Notes: generated by a model not told the origin, from the sequence alone. DNA of 13,354 nt from JAAYUD01 sp041907665 (GCA_041907665.1 JAYRGW010000063.1:1-13354); one strand, 5' to 3'. Positions 1 to 6,991 are shown, counted from the stretch's first letter. Program-made: numbers and translations.

Positions 1-168
1 GATATTCAGCTTTACGATCCCTACGATGAGGTGGCCCATGGAGTATTGAAAAGCCACAACGGACGTAGCGAATGGTTATTCCATCTATGCGATGACGATG
101 ACAAAATGAAACAGAAAGGATTATCGGCAAATGAAGCGAACCGAATCAAAAGCTTGAGTGAATGCTAA
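1..168 (+). CDS. 3' end of an unrecognised protein (partial)
   Basis: An open frame runs from the first base to a TAA at 166-168 and encodes the last 55 residues of a protein whose start lies outside the window. The tail is hydrophilic, with a run of four Asp (residues 34-37 of the fragment) and a Lys/Asn-rich end finishing in SLSEC. No membrane segment or motif that I can assign to a family is visible. It converges on the GNAT gene at 424 and is followed by the repeat array at 293-384, so its transcript probably ends in or before that array. That it is coding rests on an uninterrupted frame, sensible composition and a stop just before non-coding sequence. The function is unknown. Confidence 0.6.
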   Translation, partial: DIQLYDPYDEVAHGVLKSHNGRSEWLFHLCDDDDKMKQKGLSANEANRIKSLSEC

Positions 169-423
169 AATCAACGTAAAAACAGTATCGGGCAAACGCA
201 ACAATTTTACTGATATAGCATAAAGAAGGAGATTGGAACATAATACCGCATCCTTAACCAAAGAAATATTATGTAAAAGAGAAAGACGCGTTTCTTGTCT
301 CACAACTGTGCGACAGGTGTATCACAGCCGTGAGACAACTGTATCACAAGTGTGAGACGAGTGTATCACGGCTGTGAGACAAGAGACACTACCATAGCCG
401 ATGTAATAACATCAATAATGAGA
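169..423. other. convergent intergenic region
   Basis: These 255 bases lie between the stop of the partial gene on the plus strand and the stop of the GNAT gene on the minus strand. I see no convincing gene here. The first ~120 bases are featureless and AT-rich. The rest holds the 22-bp repeat array at 293-384, described separately. A small dyad (GATGT, 4 bases, ACATC) lies near 403-416, but it has no T-run and is too weak to call a terminator. Confidence 0.6.
293..384. repeat. 22-bp dyad repeat array, left copy
   Basis: Three full direct units start at 308, 330 and 352, and a partial fourth starts at 374, so the period is exactly 22 bp. Each unit reads GTGAGAC, 4 bases, GTATCAC, 4 bases (the first has GTGCGAC). 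The two heptamers are near-complementary, so each unit is itself an imperfect palindrome. One inverted heptamer, GTCTCAC at 297-303, sits in front. As a result the ends of the array pair perfectly over 12 bp (293-304 TCTTGTCTCACA with 373-384). It lies between convergent genes, so a role in transcript ends or as a multi-copy protein-binding site is possible; neither is shown. There are no unique spacers, so it is not CRISPR. Confidence 0.85.
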
Positions 424-951
424 TTAAGGAAGCTGTTTAAAGAGTGAATAGCACTCTAAATCCATGATTTCTCGATCATACCGCTGTTCGGCTCTACGCA
501 GACAACCTTCATATTGAAACCCACATTTTTCAATAACCCTTCGCGAACGAGGGTTAGAGGAGTAGCATGTGCAGGAAACAATATCGATTGGCAATTCGCA
601 AAAAGCTGTTTCTATAATGGCCAATGCAGCTTCTGTCATTAAACCTTTGCCCCAATAATGTTCAGACATGGCATAACCCAACATTATAGCATGTGGGTTA
701 TTGCGTCGTGGGTCGTCAATAAGTCCGATGCTACCGATCATCTTTCCAGAATCTTTCAACACAATACCAAATACATTTTCTTTTCCAACAAAAACCTCCT
801 TTATTATTTGAAGCGTTTCTTCTATATTGTCATGAGGTTTCCAACCAGCATTTGGTCCCACATTAGGTTCTTTACTGTATTCAAAGATGTCTTTCGCATC
901 ACTTTCGTGTATATGGCGAAGCAATAATCGAGCAGTCTTAATTTCTTTCAT
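424..951 (-). CDS. GNAT N-acetyltransferase, RimJ/RimL type
   Basis: This 175-residue protein has the full GNAT fold of the Acetyltransf_3 group, which moves an acetyl group from acetyl-CoA to an amine, commonly a protein N-terminus or small molecule. The N-terminal TARLLLRHIHESDA (residues 6-19) is typical of RimJ/RimL-like members. The acetyl-CoA pyrophosphate loop is in YWGKGLMTEA (99-108), and NPRSRRVIEKCGF (133-145) is the usual late GNAT motif. The ATG at 951-949 overlaps the TGA of the upstream GNAT-YoaP gene in an ATGA junction, so translation is probably coupled. It is the last gene of the minus-strand run. The family assignment is firm, but the substrate cannot be told from sequence. 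Confidence 0.9.
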   Translation of the reverse strand: MKEIKTARLLLRHIHESDAKDIFEYSKEPNVGPNAGWKPHDNIEETLQIIKEVFVGKENVFGIVLKDSGKMIGSIGLIDDPRRNNPHAIMLGYAMSEHYWGKGLMTEAALAIIETAFCELPIDIVSCTCYSSNPRSRRVIEKCGFQYEGCLRRAEQRYDREIMDLECYSLFKQLP

Positions 952-1703
952 TCGTATCCCAACGTTTTTAATAATTTGATGAATTTATTTTCCGACAGTA
1001 TTTCATGAGTGATGAATTTTCCATTCCAAAACAAACTATAGGTAGTGAATGGTGTAGGGACGGCGTGCGCTTGTTCTGCCGAATCTATTAATATTGATTT
1101 GAAAGCGAGATTCTTTTCTCTGGCTAAGTTCTCAATAATTGGAACATATTTTGCGGTAAAAGGACATTGGTGCGTATAATACAGCTCAAATCCGCGATTT
1201 CCAGAGACGACAGACTCCTGCAAACAGAATCTAGGCTTTTCTGCCTTTTTGTCGAAAGGAAGGTAAAACAGTTCGAAATAAGGTTTGGCCGTATCGGAAA
1301 GAACAAACCCTTTATGGCGAAGAAATGATGGGTCACTAAGGAATGACATTTTTCGTGAAGAGGATAATACAACAATACCTTGTTTTCCTTTCGCTTTGCT
1401 ATCGCTAATACATTCGTCCAATAATAAAGAAGAATATCCGTGTCCTTTAAATTGCCCCGACACCCATAAGCAATCAATATACATATAGCCAGCGGCATCA
1501 ATTGGGACCCAAGCCTTTTCAGCTGGAATATATTCTATGAAACATTTGCCGCGTACATCTCCCTTTTTAAAAACTAACCCATCATCAAATCGAGCGGTAA
1601 GCCACGATTTCTTTGAGGCTACCTGAATATCTTTATTGTTTGATATAGCACAACAAATATGTTCTTGGTCCAAATTTTCTTTTGTTACTGTTATTATATT
1701 CAT
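948..1703 (-). CDS. GNAT acetyltransferase with YoaP-like C-terminus
   Basis: From the ATG at 1703 this is a 251-residue protein. The frame stays open to an upstream ATG at 1820, but that would add 39 hydrophobic residues and overlap the preceding gene by 41 bp. The downstream start gives the usual family N-terminus (MNIITVTKEN) and is preferred. Residues ~1-150 form a GNAT domain with the acetyl-CoA loop in QFKGHGYSSLLL (84-95). Residues ~170-230 look thioredoxin-like (LYYTHQCPF, 174-182), and the last ~45 residues (HEILSENKFIKLL) resemble the YoaP domain seen fused to GNATs in Bacillus and Clostridia. The stop overlaps the next gene by 4 bp. The substrate is unknown. A peptide or thiol-related target is a guess from the CPF segment. 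Confidence 0.82.
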   Translation of the reverse strand: MNIITVTKENLDQEHICCAISNNKDIQVASKKSWLTARFDDGLVFKKGDVRGKCFIEYIPAEKAWVPIDAAGYMYIDCLWVSGQFKGHGYSSLLLDECISDSKAKGKQGIVVLSSSRKMSFLSDPSFLRHKGFVLSDTAKPYFELFYLPFDKKAEKPRFCLQESVVSGNRGFELYYTHQCPFTAKYVPIIENLAREKNLAFKSILIDSAEQAHAVPTPFTTYSLFWNGKFITHEILSENKFIKLLKTLGYE

Positions 1704-1779
1704 ATTTAAGAATAAGTATAAGTTTAAACACACTAATTTAAATAAAACGACGATTAAATCTTTCTGAATTGATAACCTG

Positions 1780-2601
1780 CTAATGTTGACAATTCGGACA
1801 ATAATAGACGCTACCGCCAAGATATCCCTCTTTTATCAATCGGGAACCACAACAAATACATGGCTTTGCATACGTGTTTTTGGACAATATGCAACGATAA
1901 CCTCCCACATTCCCTAGGAAATCTCTTTCTGTATCGCGTCCTCCATGAGCAATCATATTGTTTAGCGTTTCTTTAATAGAATGAAAAAGCATTTGCTTAT
2001 CTTCTGCATTCAACGTGCTTATCTTACGCTTCGGATGAATGCGGGCGTTAAATAGAATATCTTGCAGCACGCCATTACCCAACCCGGGAATTCGCTGTTC
2101 GGTAGCAAGCAAAGCCTTAACAGACATATCTCTCCGAGCTGCTTCTATTAAGCCGCAGAAGAACGAGAAGTCAAACGTTTCTGCTAAAGGAGAGAGCTTT
2201 TTAATGCTTCCTGTATAGTAAACGTTGTCTAGCTTCCCACAAAAAGCAAGGATATTGCCATACATCGCTACAGTAAAGACTAGATAACTACCATCTTCGA
2301 AGGCAACGAGCAATTGAAATTTTGCAGGACATTTCTCTACGGCAGTATAATATTTCATACTCGTTCCGTCGCTAATAGCCAAATGAGTTTCATTGTCAAA
2401 ACAAATATCTATGAAACTGCCATAGCCTTTTACACTTTTTACCGTTCTGCCGGTAAGAATATAAGGATAGTGCTGTGCATCACCGTTAAACCAGGCAAAA
2501 CGATGCGGGCTGGTTGCGTTAATAACATCGGAAACAATCTTGCCAGTCAGAATTTTTGTTGCCTGTTCACTAATCGTGGTAGACTCCGGAATCTCTATCA
2601 T
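1780..2601 (-). CDS. Fpg/Nei-like protein, catalytic residues altered
   Basis: This 273-residue protein has the layout of the Fpg/Nei DNA glycosylases, which remove oxidised bases. It has an N-terminal beta domain, a helix-two-turn-helix region (~150-205, with IPGLGN at 171-176) and a C-terminal Cys4 zinc finger (C248, C251, C268, C271). The N-terminus reads MIEIPES where active enzymes have MPELPE, so the nucleophilic Pro2 is Ile while Glu3 is kept. The beta-domain lysine (Fpg Lys57) aligns with a Gly-Ser stretch at 61-62, and the zinc-finger Arg that grips the lesion phosphate aligns with Gly264. DNA binding looks conserved, but classical lyase chemistry does not. Databases often label such proteins Fpg or endonuclease VIII; that function should be treated as unproven. 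It lies 14 bp behind the PNPOx gene. Confidence 0.82.
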   Translation of the reverse strand: MIEIPESTTISEQATKILTGKIVSDVINATSPHRFAWFNGDAQHYPYILTGRTVKSVKGYGSFIDICFDNETHLAISDGTSMKYYTAVEKCPAKFQLLVAFEDGSYLVFTVAMYGNILAFCGKLDNVYYTGSIKKLSPLAETFDFSFFCGLIEAARRDMSVKALLATEQRIPGLGNGVLQDILFNARIHPKRKISTLNAEDKQMLFHSIKETLNNMIAHGGRDTERDFLGNVGGYRCILSKNTYAKPCICCGSRLIKEGYLGGSVYYCPNCQH

Positions 2602-2615
2602 ACTATATATATTTG

Positions 2616-3035
2616 CTATTTGATTTCAAAATTCTCTGAATGAAAATTACTATAATATCGCCCCCGTAGAGCGTTAAAACGTAAGACACAATAGTCCGAG
2701 TCTGTAACCCCGGCAGGATAATACATTTCGTCACCCTCACGCCAGATTCGTTCTTTTGCCTCAGCGGTTTCGAGTACTTCCATTTCACCAATCAAGTTAA
2801 TTCCACAAAAATTTCGATGGTCCACAAAATAGATACTAGCCTTATTATTCTTTTTATAGCATTTTACTTTATTGGACGAGGTATTTGTAGTAAACCAAAA
2901 CGCTTTTATTCCTTCGCGTTCTCTAGGCTTAAGCATCGCCTTAGTGACGGGGCATTCGTTTTCATCGATATAGCACATAAGTGCCATATCACTCTTTTCG
3001 ATAAGATGGGCAACTATTTGTTCTAAGTTTTCCAT
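2616..3035 (-). CDS. pyridoxamine 5'-phosphate oxidase-family flavin protein
   Basis: This is a 139-residue single-domain protein with the split-barrel look of the PNPOx-like / general stress protein 26 group, which bind FMN or a related flavin as dimers in the cytoplasm. Recognisable parts are the first strands (MALMCYIDENECPVTKAML, 17-35), FWFTTNTSSNKVKCYKKNNKASIYF (46-70), the central GEMEVLE strand (83-89), and a C-terminal strand ending in RYYSNF. It is shorter than true PdxH (about 210 residues) and lacks its C-terminal dimerisation segment, so pyridoxal phosphate synthesis is unlikely. Reduction of a small electrophile or flavin carriage is more plausible. It sits in the stress-enzyme run 14 bp before the Fpg-like gene. 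Confidence 0.85.
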   Translation of the reverse strand: MENLEQIVAHLIEKSDMALMCYIDENECPVTKAMLKPREREGIKAFWFTTNTSSNKVKCYKKNNKASIYFVDHRNFCGINLIGEMEVLETAEAKERIWREGDEMYYPAGVTDSDYCVLRFNALRGRYYSNFHSENFEIK

Positions 3036-3092
3036 GATGATTGACTTTTCTTTTTATAAATTAGTTATTGATATTATCAGCAGTCAGTACAC

Positions 3093-3482
3093 TTACTTTA
3101 CAAACGATCCTATTTCGATTAAATTACCCTCCGGATCGGCAATATAACAGGTCCGTTGTCCCCATGGTTCAGTAGTAGGTTGCATAATAGATTGCGCGCC
3201 TTTGGCAATAACCTCTTGATATGTAGAATCGACTTTCTCGAAGTTTTCAACGCTCAAAGCGATTTCACAATGCCCACTCGTGCCTTTGGCGTATGCAAAT
3301 TGTCGATTGGTCATCGTTTCAAAATCTGTCCGACGATAAAGTAAAAAGAGTGTCCCATCTTTTTCCAAGTAGACATTAGAGGTGTTTTCTTCCTCTTTTA
3401 TTTCGAATCCCAATATATCACGGTAAAAGCGAACCATTACGGCCATATCTTTTACAAATAGTCCAAAACCATCTAGTTTCAT
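3093..3482 (-). CDS. VOC-family (glyoxalase / bleomycin-resistance fold) protein
   Basis: This is a 129-residue protein of the vicinal oxygen chelate fold, with two beta-alpha-beta-beta-beta modules. The first module has VRFYRDILGFEI (17-28) and ends in LFLLYRR. The second has GHCEIALSVENF (70-81), the characteristic DPEGNLIEIGSF (116-127) and the PWGQRTCYIADPEG lead-in typical of this family. His71 and Glu123 are at usual metal-ligand positions. The first-strand ligand (often His) is not obvious in DGFGLFV, so metal binding may differ from glyoxalase I. Members act as lyases, dioxygenases or drug-sequestering proteins, and the exact role cannot be set here. Neighbouring genes lie 31 bp (upstream) and 57 bp (downstream) away. 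Confidence 0.88.
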   Translation of the reverse strand: MKLDGFGLFVKDMAVMVRFYRDILGFEIKEEENTSNVYLEKDGTLFLLYRRTDFETMTNRQFAYAKGTSGHCEIALSVENFEKVDSTYQEVIAKGAQSIMQPTTEPWGQRTCYIADPEGNLIEIGSFVK

Positions 3483-3513
3483 CTTTATTTCTTCTTTGAG
3501 TTATTTGTATAAT

Positions 3514-4119
3514 CTAAATCATATAAGCTTTCGAATCTTTTTCGGTGATAGCTCTTATTGGCTTACACGGAGATCCAAAGGCTACATAGCCGGCAGGGAT
3601 ATCTCGAGTAACTACACTGCCAGCACCGATCACAGCACCATCGCCAATACAAACCCCACCCAAAACGACCACATTTGCAGCAAGCCAAACATTATTTCCT
3701 ATATGTATATCTTCTGCAAATTCGGACATAGATACATGTCCATCGGGATATTTCATAGCAACCCGCTCTGTGGCAATCAATGGGTGATTGGTAGCCATGA
3801 GAGATACATTTGGTCCAAACATTACATTATCGCCAATAAAAATAGACGCATCATCCATTACCGTCAGATTAAAATTGGCAAAGAATTTATTTCCTATAAA
3901 TGTATGAGAGCCATAATTAAATTGGATAGGCCCTTGAAAATAGAAGTTCTCTCCAATACGCCCAATCAAATTGTGAATCATCATCAATCGTCCTTTATCG
4001 TATTCATCCATTTGATTATATTGACGACAAAGCTCATGAGCCTTATGTTTTATATCGCGAAGCTCTTTTGTACGGGCATCAAACAGCCGCCCTGCAAATA
4101 TCTTTTCTTCTTCCGTCAC
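3514..4119 (-). CDS. maltose/galactoside-type sugar O-acetyltransferase
   Basis: This 201-residue protein belongs to the LacA/Maa/NodL group, trimeric left-handed beta-helix enzymes that acetylate sugar hydroxyls from acetyl-CoA. The N-terminal Mac-type helical segment (~3-57, EEEKIFAGRLFDARTKEL...) is followed by hexapeptide repeats (for example IFIGDNVMFGPNV, IHIGNNVWLAANVVVLGGVCIGDGAVIGAGSVVTRDIP). The catalytic His is His112 in MATNHPL. The C-terminal GSPCKPIRAI closes the helix as in other members. The frame starts with GTG at 4119-4117, inside a GTGA overlap with the TGA of the TfoX-like gene, so it is probably translated by coupling. Maltose, galactoside or another sugar could be the acceptor. 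Confidence 0.92.
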   Translation of the reverse strand: MTEEEKIFAGRLFDARTKELRDIKHKAHELCRQYNQMDEYDKGRLMMIHNLIGRIGENFYFQGPIQFNYGSHTFIGNKFFANFNLTVMDDASIFIGDNVMFGPNVSLMATNHPLIATERVAMKYPDGHVSMSEFAEDIHIGNNVWLAANVVVLGGVCIGDGAVIGAGSVVTRDIPAGYVAFGSPCKPIRAITEKDSKAYMI

Positions 4120-4430
4120 TTTATCTGTTCATATATAGATTCAAAAACCGTTTTTAATAACTTATTATTTTCCAAATGCTCATCAAAAATCAAATCAGAC
4201 AGAGACAACATCGGCTTAGCACTTTCGTAAGGCAACTCTTCTGCAGCATCGGGCAGAAGCTTTTTACTCAAAGGCGTCAGCTTTACCAAAAAACGATCAT
4301 CGTAAATGCCCGCAACTACTTTCTCTCGATAATATATCAAATATTCGCCCATCATTTTACGCCACTTAATATTCTCAATACCATCTAGCTGAGTCAATAC
4401 AAAGTCTAGTGTTTCTTTTTTTGAAGCCAT
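4116..4430 (-). CDS. TfoX N-terminal domain protein
   Basis: This 104-residue protein consists only of a TfoX/Sxy N-terminal-like domain. The opening MASKKETLDFVLTQLDGIENIKWRKMMGEYLIYYREKVVAGIYDDRFLVKLT shows the usual order: helix, R-K-M-M-G-E-Y segment, then beta strands ending in D-R-F-L-V-K. In Vibrio and Haemophilus, TfoX/Sxy is a competence co-activator, but stand-alone N-terminal domains are widespread in bacteria without known competence and their role is unknown. There is no C-terminal TfoX domain. Its TGA overlaps the GTG of the acetyltransferase gene by 4 bp, and the reductase gene ends 43 bp upstream. A competence role should not be inferred from the name. Confidence 0.85.
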   Translation of the reverse strand: MASKKETLDFVLTQLDGIENIKWRKMMGEYLIYYREKVVAGIYDDRFLVKLTPLSKKLLPDAAEELPYESAKPMLSLSDLIFDEHLENNKLLKTVFESIYEQIK

Positions 4431-4473
4431 AAGTATTCTCCTTCTGATAGTTCTTTTATTTATATAAATTTTC

Positions 4474-5052
4474 TCATTGCAGCTTGCCTAACTTTCTTCC
4501 TAATCGTTCGGATTTACGAAGTAATCTTTCGGGAATAACTTTTTTCCCTTTTGTGCCCGGATATACAACTTTTCCTATAACCTTAAAGCCCGAGTAATGA
4601 AGTATTTCTCTCATTGCTCGCAAGGTTTTGGTAGTCTGCTTAAACAAAAAGCTAAAAGGCCAAATAGTAGTACATGCAGTAACAATTACCGCTTTTTTGC
4701 CTTTATGCAACGGAATAGGAATACCTAGCTTAGATTCGCCCATCATCGAAGGGACAATGCGATCAAAAAGGAGTTTCATCTGACCATTCATATTGCCCCA
4801 ATAAACGGGAGTACCTATGACCAAAGCATCACATTGCTTTATCTCTTCAGCTATTAAATGGGCATCGTCATGAGGCAGAATACAAACATCTGTTTCGCGG
4901 CACTTCATACAACCCATACAAGGGCGAATCTTCAAATCATTCACATCAATCCATTGTACCGAAGCATCCTTTATATCTTTAACGACATGATGAAGCATCG
5001 TTGCCACATTACCATTCTTGCGAGGGCTACCATTAATAACTAATATTCGCAT
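4474..5052 (-). CDS. flavodoxin-fold NAD(P)H:FMN reductase, iron-sulfur flavoprotein-like
   Basis: This is a 192-residue flavodoxin-fold protein. The FMN phosphate loop is INGSPRKNGN (6-15), and the second flavin-contacting region is GTPVYWGNMNGQMKLLFDR (80-98). Between them is Cys45-x2-Cys48-x2-Cys51-x5-Cys57, the compact pattern that ligates a [4Fe-4S] cluster in archaeal iron-sulfur flavoproteins. It therefore may pass electrons from a reduced donor through the cluster and FMN to O2, peroxide or another acceptor. The C-terminus is strongly basic (KGKKVIPERLLRKSERLGRKLGK). It follows the DUF3795 gene after a single base, suggesting that the two Cys-rich proteins are made together. The family call is firm; the cluster is inferred from spacing alone. 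Confidence 0.9.
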   Translation of the reverse strand: MRILVINGSPRKNGNVATMLHHVVKDIKDASVQWIDVNDLKIRPCMGCMKCRETDVCILPHDDAHLIAEEIKQCDALVIGTPVYWGNMNGQMKLLFDRIVPSMMGESKLGIPIPLHKGKKAVIVTACTTIWPFSFLFKQTTKTLRAMREILHYSGFKVIGKVVYPGTKGKKVIPERLLRKSERLGRKLGKLQ

Positions 5053-5053
5053 A

Positions 5054-5401
5054 TCACTTCTTTTTAATCGTCATTTCCTTTTTATCGCTCATTTCCTTAG
5101 CGTATTGCATTTCTCCTACCTCTTTTATACGATAGATACAAGCTTTACGATCGGAACGGAATATCAAAGCGAACATTTTGCTGACAAAATTATTATATTT
5201 GCCACAATCTACCACATTCATCGAGCATTCGGCACACGTATGATAACTGTTCTCTTTGTTACAACTTCTGACTTTGCACCACGAAGCTTTTTCATTCTCC
5301 CTGCATCCGGGACATTTACCTTTCAGATATTTGCGGCAAGCTCCACAATAAAGCCCACAATAAGATATCAGATCTACATTTAGTTTTACTTCATTATCCA
5401 T
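5054..5401 (-). CDS. DUF3795 cysteine-rich protein
   Basis: This is a 115-residue soluble protein with 11 cysteines. The opening YCGLYCGACRKYLKGKCPGC (14-33) is the signature of DUF3795, followed by a second cluster (C42, C47, C56, C59, C66) and an isolated C88. The paired CxxC/CxxxC spacing suggests zinc or an iron-sulfur cluster, but no function is established for the family. The Lys-rich tail (KKEMTIKKK) is unremarkable. It is the first gene of the minus-strand run, so the operon promoter should lie in 5402-5660. Its stop is one base from the ATG of the iron-sulfur flavoprotein-like reductase, a pairing that suggests a shared redox role. Confidence 0.85.
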   Translation of the reverse strand: MDNEVKLNVDLISYCGLYCGACRKYLKGKCPGCRENEKASWCKVRSCNKENSYHTCAECSMNVVDCGKYNNFVSKMFALIFRSDRKACIYRIKEVGEMQYAKEMSDKKEMTIKKK

Positions 5402-5660
5402 AACGAATACAATATTTGGTTGATTGGGTAAAATTACTAAATTATCTTTTATAGTATATTACTATTCGATCTAAATATCAAGAAGAGTTTATTTCATTAT
5501 CAAAATAAAATTGATTTTCTCCTTCTTTTGTTCTCCATACTAAAAAAATTGCAACGGAACTAAATTTTTTATTCATTATTCATAGGGTATTTCATTGATG
5601 AACCATCTTAATAGTAGAAAGGCCTTAAAAAAGAAACAGTAACTTATAAAACATTACATC
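5402..5660. other. divergent intergenic region with two expected promoters
   Basis: These 259 AT-rich bases separate the starts of the DUF3795 operon (minus) and the carboxypeptidase-regulatory-like gene (plus), so both promoters must be here unless transcription enters from elsewhere. On neither strand did I find a clear Bacteroides -7 box (TAnnTTTG) at a sensible distance from a TTTG-type -33 box. The closest minus-strand match, TATTTTG near 5501-5507, is one base short. No hairpin of note and no open frame was seen. One or both promoters may be of ECF type, whose consensus in this group I cannot judge. Confidence 0.5.
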
Positions 5661-6923
5661 ATGAAAACTTTTTTATATCAATCAGTAACACTGCTGCTCG
5701 CTATCTTATTATCGAGTACGGTATCTCTGCAAGCAGAGACAGCGAACAAAAATGGAGATTACATCACTGTATGTGGAGTAGTGAAGAATAAAGGTAATAA
5801 CAAACGCTTGGAATATGCCAATGTTGCTATCAAAGGAACAAATATCGGCACTGTGACAAACGAAAACGGTGAGTTTACTCTAAAAGTAAAAAATGATCTG
5901 CAAGCCCAATTAGTCACAATCTCGCATGTCGGATTTATCAGCGAAGAAATTCACCTGACTGGAAATGATATGAATAATCTGACAATATTTCTGATTCCAC
6001 AAAATAACTTATTGAATGAGGTTATAGTACGTGGCGATGCAGAAAATATTGTAAAAGACGCTATTCATCGGATAAAGGCGAACTATGGAGATAAAGATTG
6101 TATGTTGACCGGCTTCTACCGCGAGACTGCTCGAAAGAGACAACATTATATCAATATTTCAGAGGCTATAATCGATGTATTTAAAACAACCTACAACAAT
6201 CGTTCGACCAATAGTGACAGAGTGCAAATTATAAAAGGACGTAAACTACTTAGCGATAAAAGTGGTGATACACTCGCAGTAAAACTATTGGGAGGTCCTA
6301 ACTTGGCAGTCTATGTAGATGTTGTGAAGAACCCAGACGTACTATTGGAGGAAGGAGACTTAATGTACTACAAATTCAAAATGGAAGAACCCTCTTTTAT
6401 CGATCATCGTTTGCAATATGTCATCAGCCTGTCACCACGAGTTAATTTACCCTATGCGCTATATTTCGGGCGGCTTTATATAGACAGTGAAAGTATGGCA
6501 ATCACTCGCGCCGAACTATCGCTAGATATGAGCGACCGTAATAAAGCAACACAAGTTATTTTGATGAGAAAACCATTCGGACTTATTTTCAAGCCTCAAG
6601 AAGTAACCTATCTTGTAGACTACAAAGAAAGAGATGGTAAAATGTGCCTGAACTATGTTAGAAACGAAGTAAGATTCAAATGCGATTGGAAACGGAAATT
6701 ATTTTCAACCGGTTACTCGGTGGTATCGGAAATGGTAGTGACCGATTTAAACAACGAAAACGTAAAAAATATTCCTCACAAAGCAGCATTCAATCTTCAC
6801 GATGCATTCTCTGATAAAGTAACAGCATTCACGGATGAGGATTTCTGGGGCGCATACAATATAATAGCACCTACCGAGTCGTTAGAAAAGGCTGTAAACA
6901 AGTTGAAAAAACAGTATAAATAA
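5661..6923 (+). CDS. secreted carboxypeptidase-regulatory-like protein, paralogue of the STN protein
   Basis: This is a 420-residue protein with a signal peptide (residues 1-25, likely cleaved after LQA; no lipobox). Next is a CarboxypepD_reg-like beta-sandwich (~35-115, with YANVAIKGTNIGTVTNENGEF at 52-72). The remainder (~120-420) is a conserved region containing GFYRETARKRQHYINISEAI, LYFGRLYIDSESMAITRAEL and EDFWGAYNII. The same landmarks occur in order in the protein encoded at 8404-9948 (TFYRE, CGELYIDSENYALIGAQF, ESFWENFNII), so the two are clear paralogues. This one lacks the STN domain and any TonB-dependent barrel. The mature protein should be periplasmic or loosely bound to the outer membrane. 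It lies 68 bp upstream of the sigma gene. A partner or target of the signalling system is plausible but unproven. Confidence 0.85.
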   Translation: MKTFLYQSVTLLLAILLSSTVSLQAETANKNGDYITVCGVVKNKGNNKRLEYANVAIKGTNIGTVTNENGEFTLKVKNDLQAQLVTISHVGFISEEIHLTGNDMNNLTIFLIPQNNLLNEVIVRGDAENIVKDAIHRIKANYGDKDCMLTGFYRETARKRQHYINISEAIIDVFKTTYNNRSTNSDRVQIIKGRKLLSDKSGDTLAVKLLGGPNLAVYVDVVKNPDVLLEEGDLMYYKFKMEEPSFIDHRLQYVISLSPRVNLPYALYFGRLYIDSESMAITRAELSLDMSDRNKATQVILMRKPFGLIFKPQEVTYLVDYKERDGKMCLNYVRNEVRFKCDWKRKLFSTGYSVVSEMVVTDLNNENVKNIPHKAAFNLHDAFSDKVTAFTDEDFWGAYNIIAPTESLEKAVNKLKKQYK

Positions 6924-6959
6924 TCGAAGAAATATTATTATGTTAAGCTTTTTTTGAAC

Positions 6960-6967
6960 TATCTTTG
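6960..6967 (+). promoter_or_regulatory. candidate Bacteroides -7 box before the sigma gene
   Basis: TATCTTTG matches the Bacteroides primary-sigma -7 consensus TAnnTTTG exactly. It would place the transcription start near 6974, about 18 bases before the ATG at 6992. No good TTTG box is present at the usual ~19-base spacing upstream (a TTTG at 6953-6956 is too close), so the call rests on the -7 match alone. If real, it gives the sigma/FecR/STN genes a promoter separate from the gene at 5661, and it rules out the TTG at 6965 as the start codon. Confidence 0.4.
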
Positions 6968-6991
6968 TTATGTTATCAAGATTCTGGGACT

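Noticed and set aside
293..384. CRISPR array
   Set aside because: The 22-bp units follow each other directly with no unique spacers, they are internally palindromic, and no cas gene is present.
1704..1820. N-terminal extension of the GNAT-YoaP protein from ATG 1820
   Set aside because: It would add 39 hydrophobic residues not typical of the family and overlap the Fpg-like gene by 41 bp. ATG 1703 gives the expected start.
3496..4230. Plus-strand open frame of 244 residues
   Set aside because: It lies antisense across the well-supported sugar acetyltransferase gene, has a composition rich in Ile, Ser, His and Asn with no family features, and has no plausible start context. It is a shadow of the opposite strand.
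424..5401. Integron-type gene cassette array
   Set aside because: The mix of small accessory enzymes is cassette-like, but genes overlap or lie a few bases apart, leaving no room for attC sites, and no integrase gene is seen.
5501..5515. Promoter for the DUF3795 operon on the minus strand
   Set aside because: TATTTTG is one base short of TAnnTTTG and no TTTG-type box lies at the right distance.
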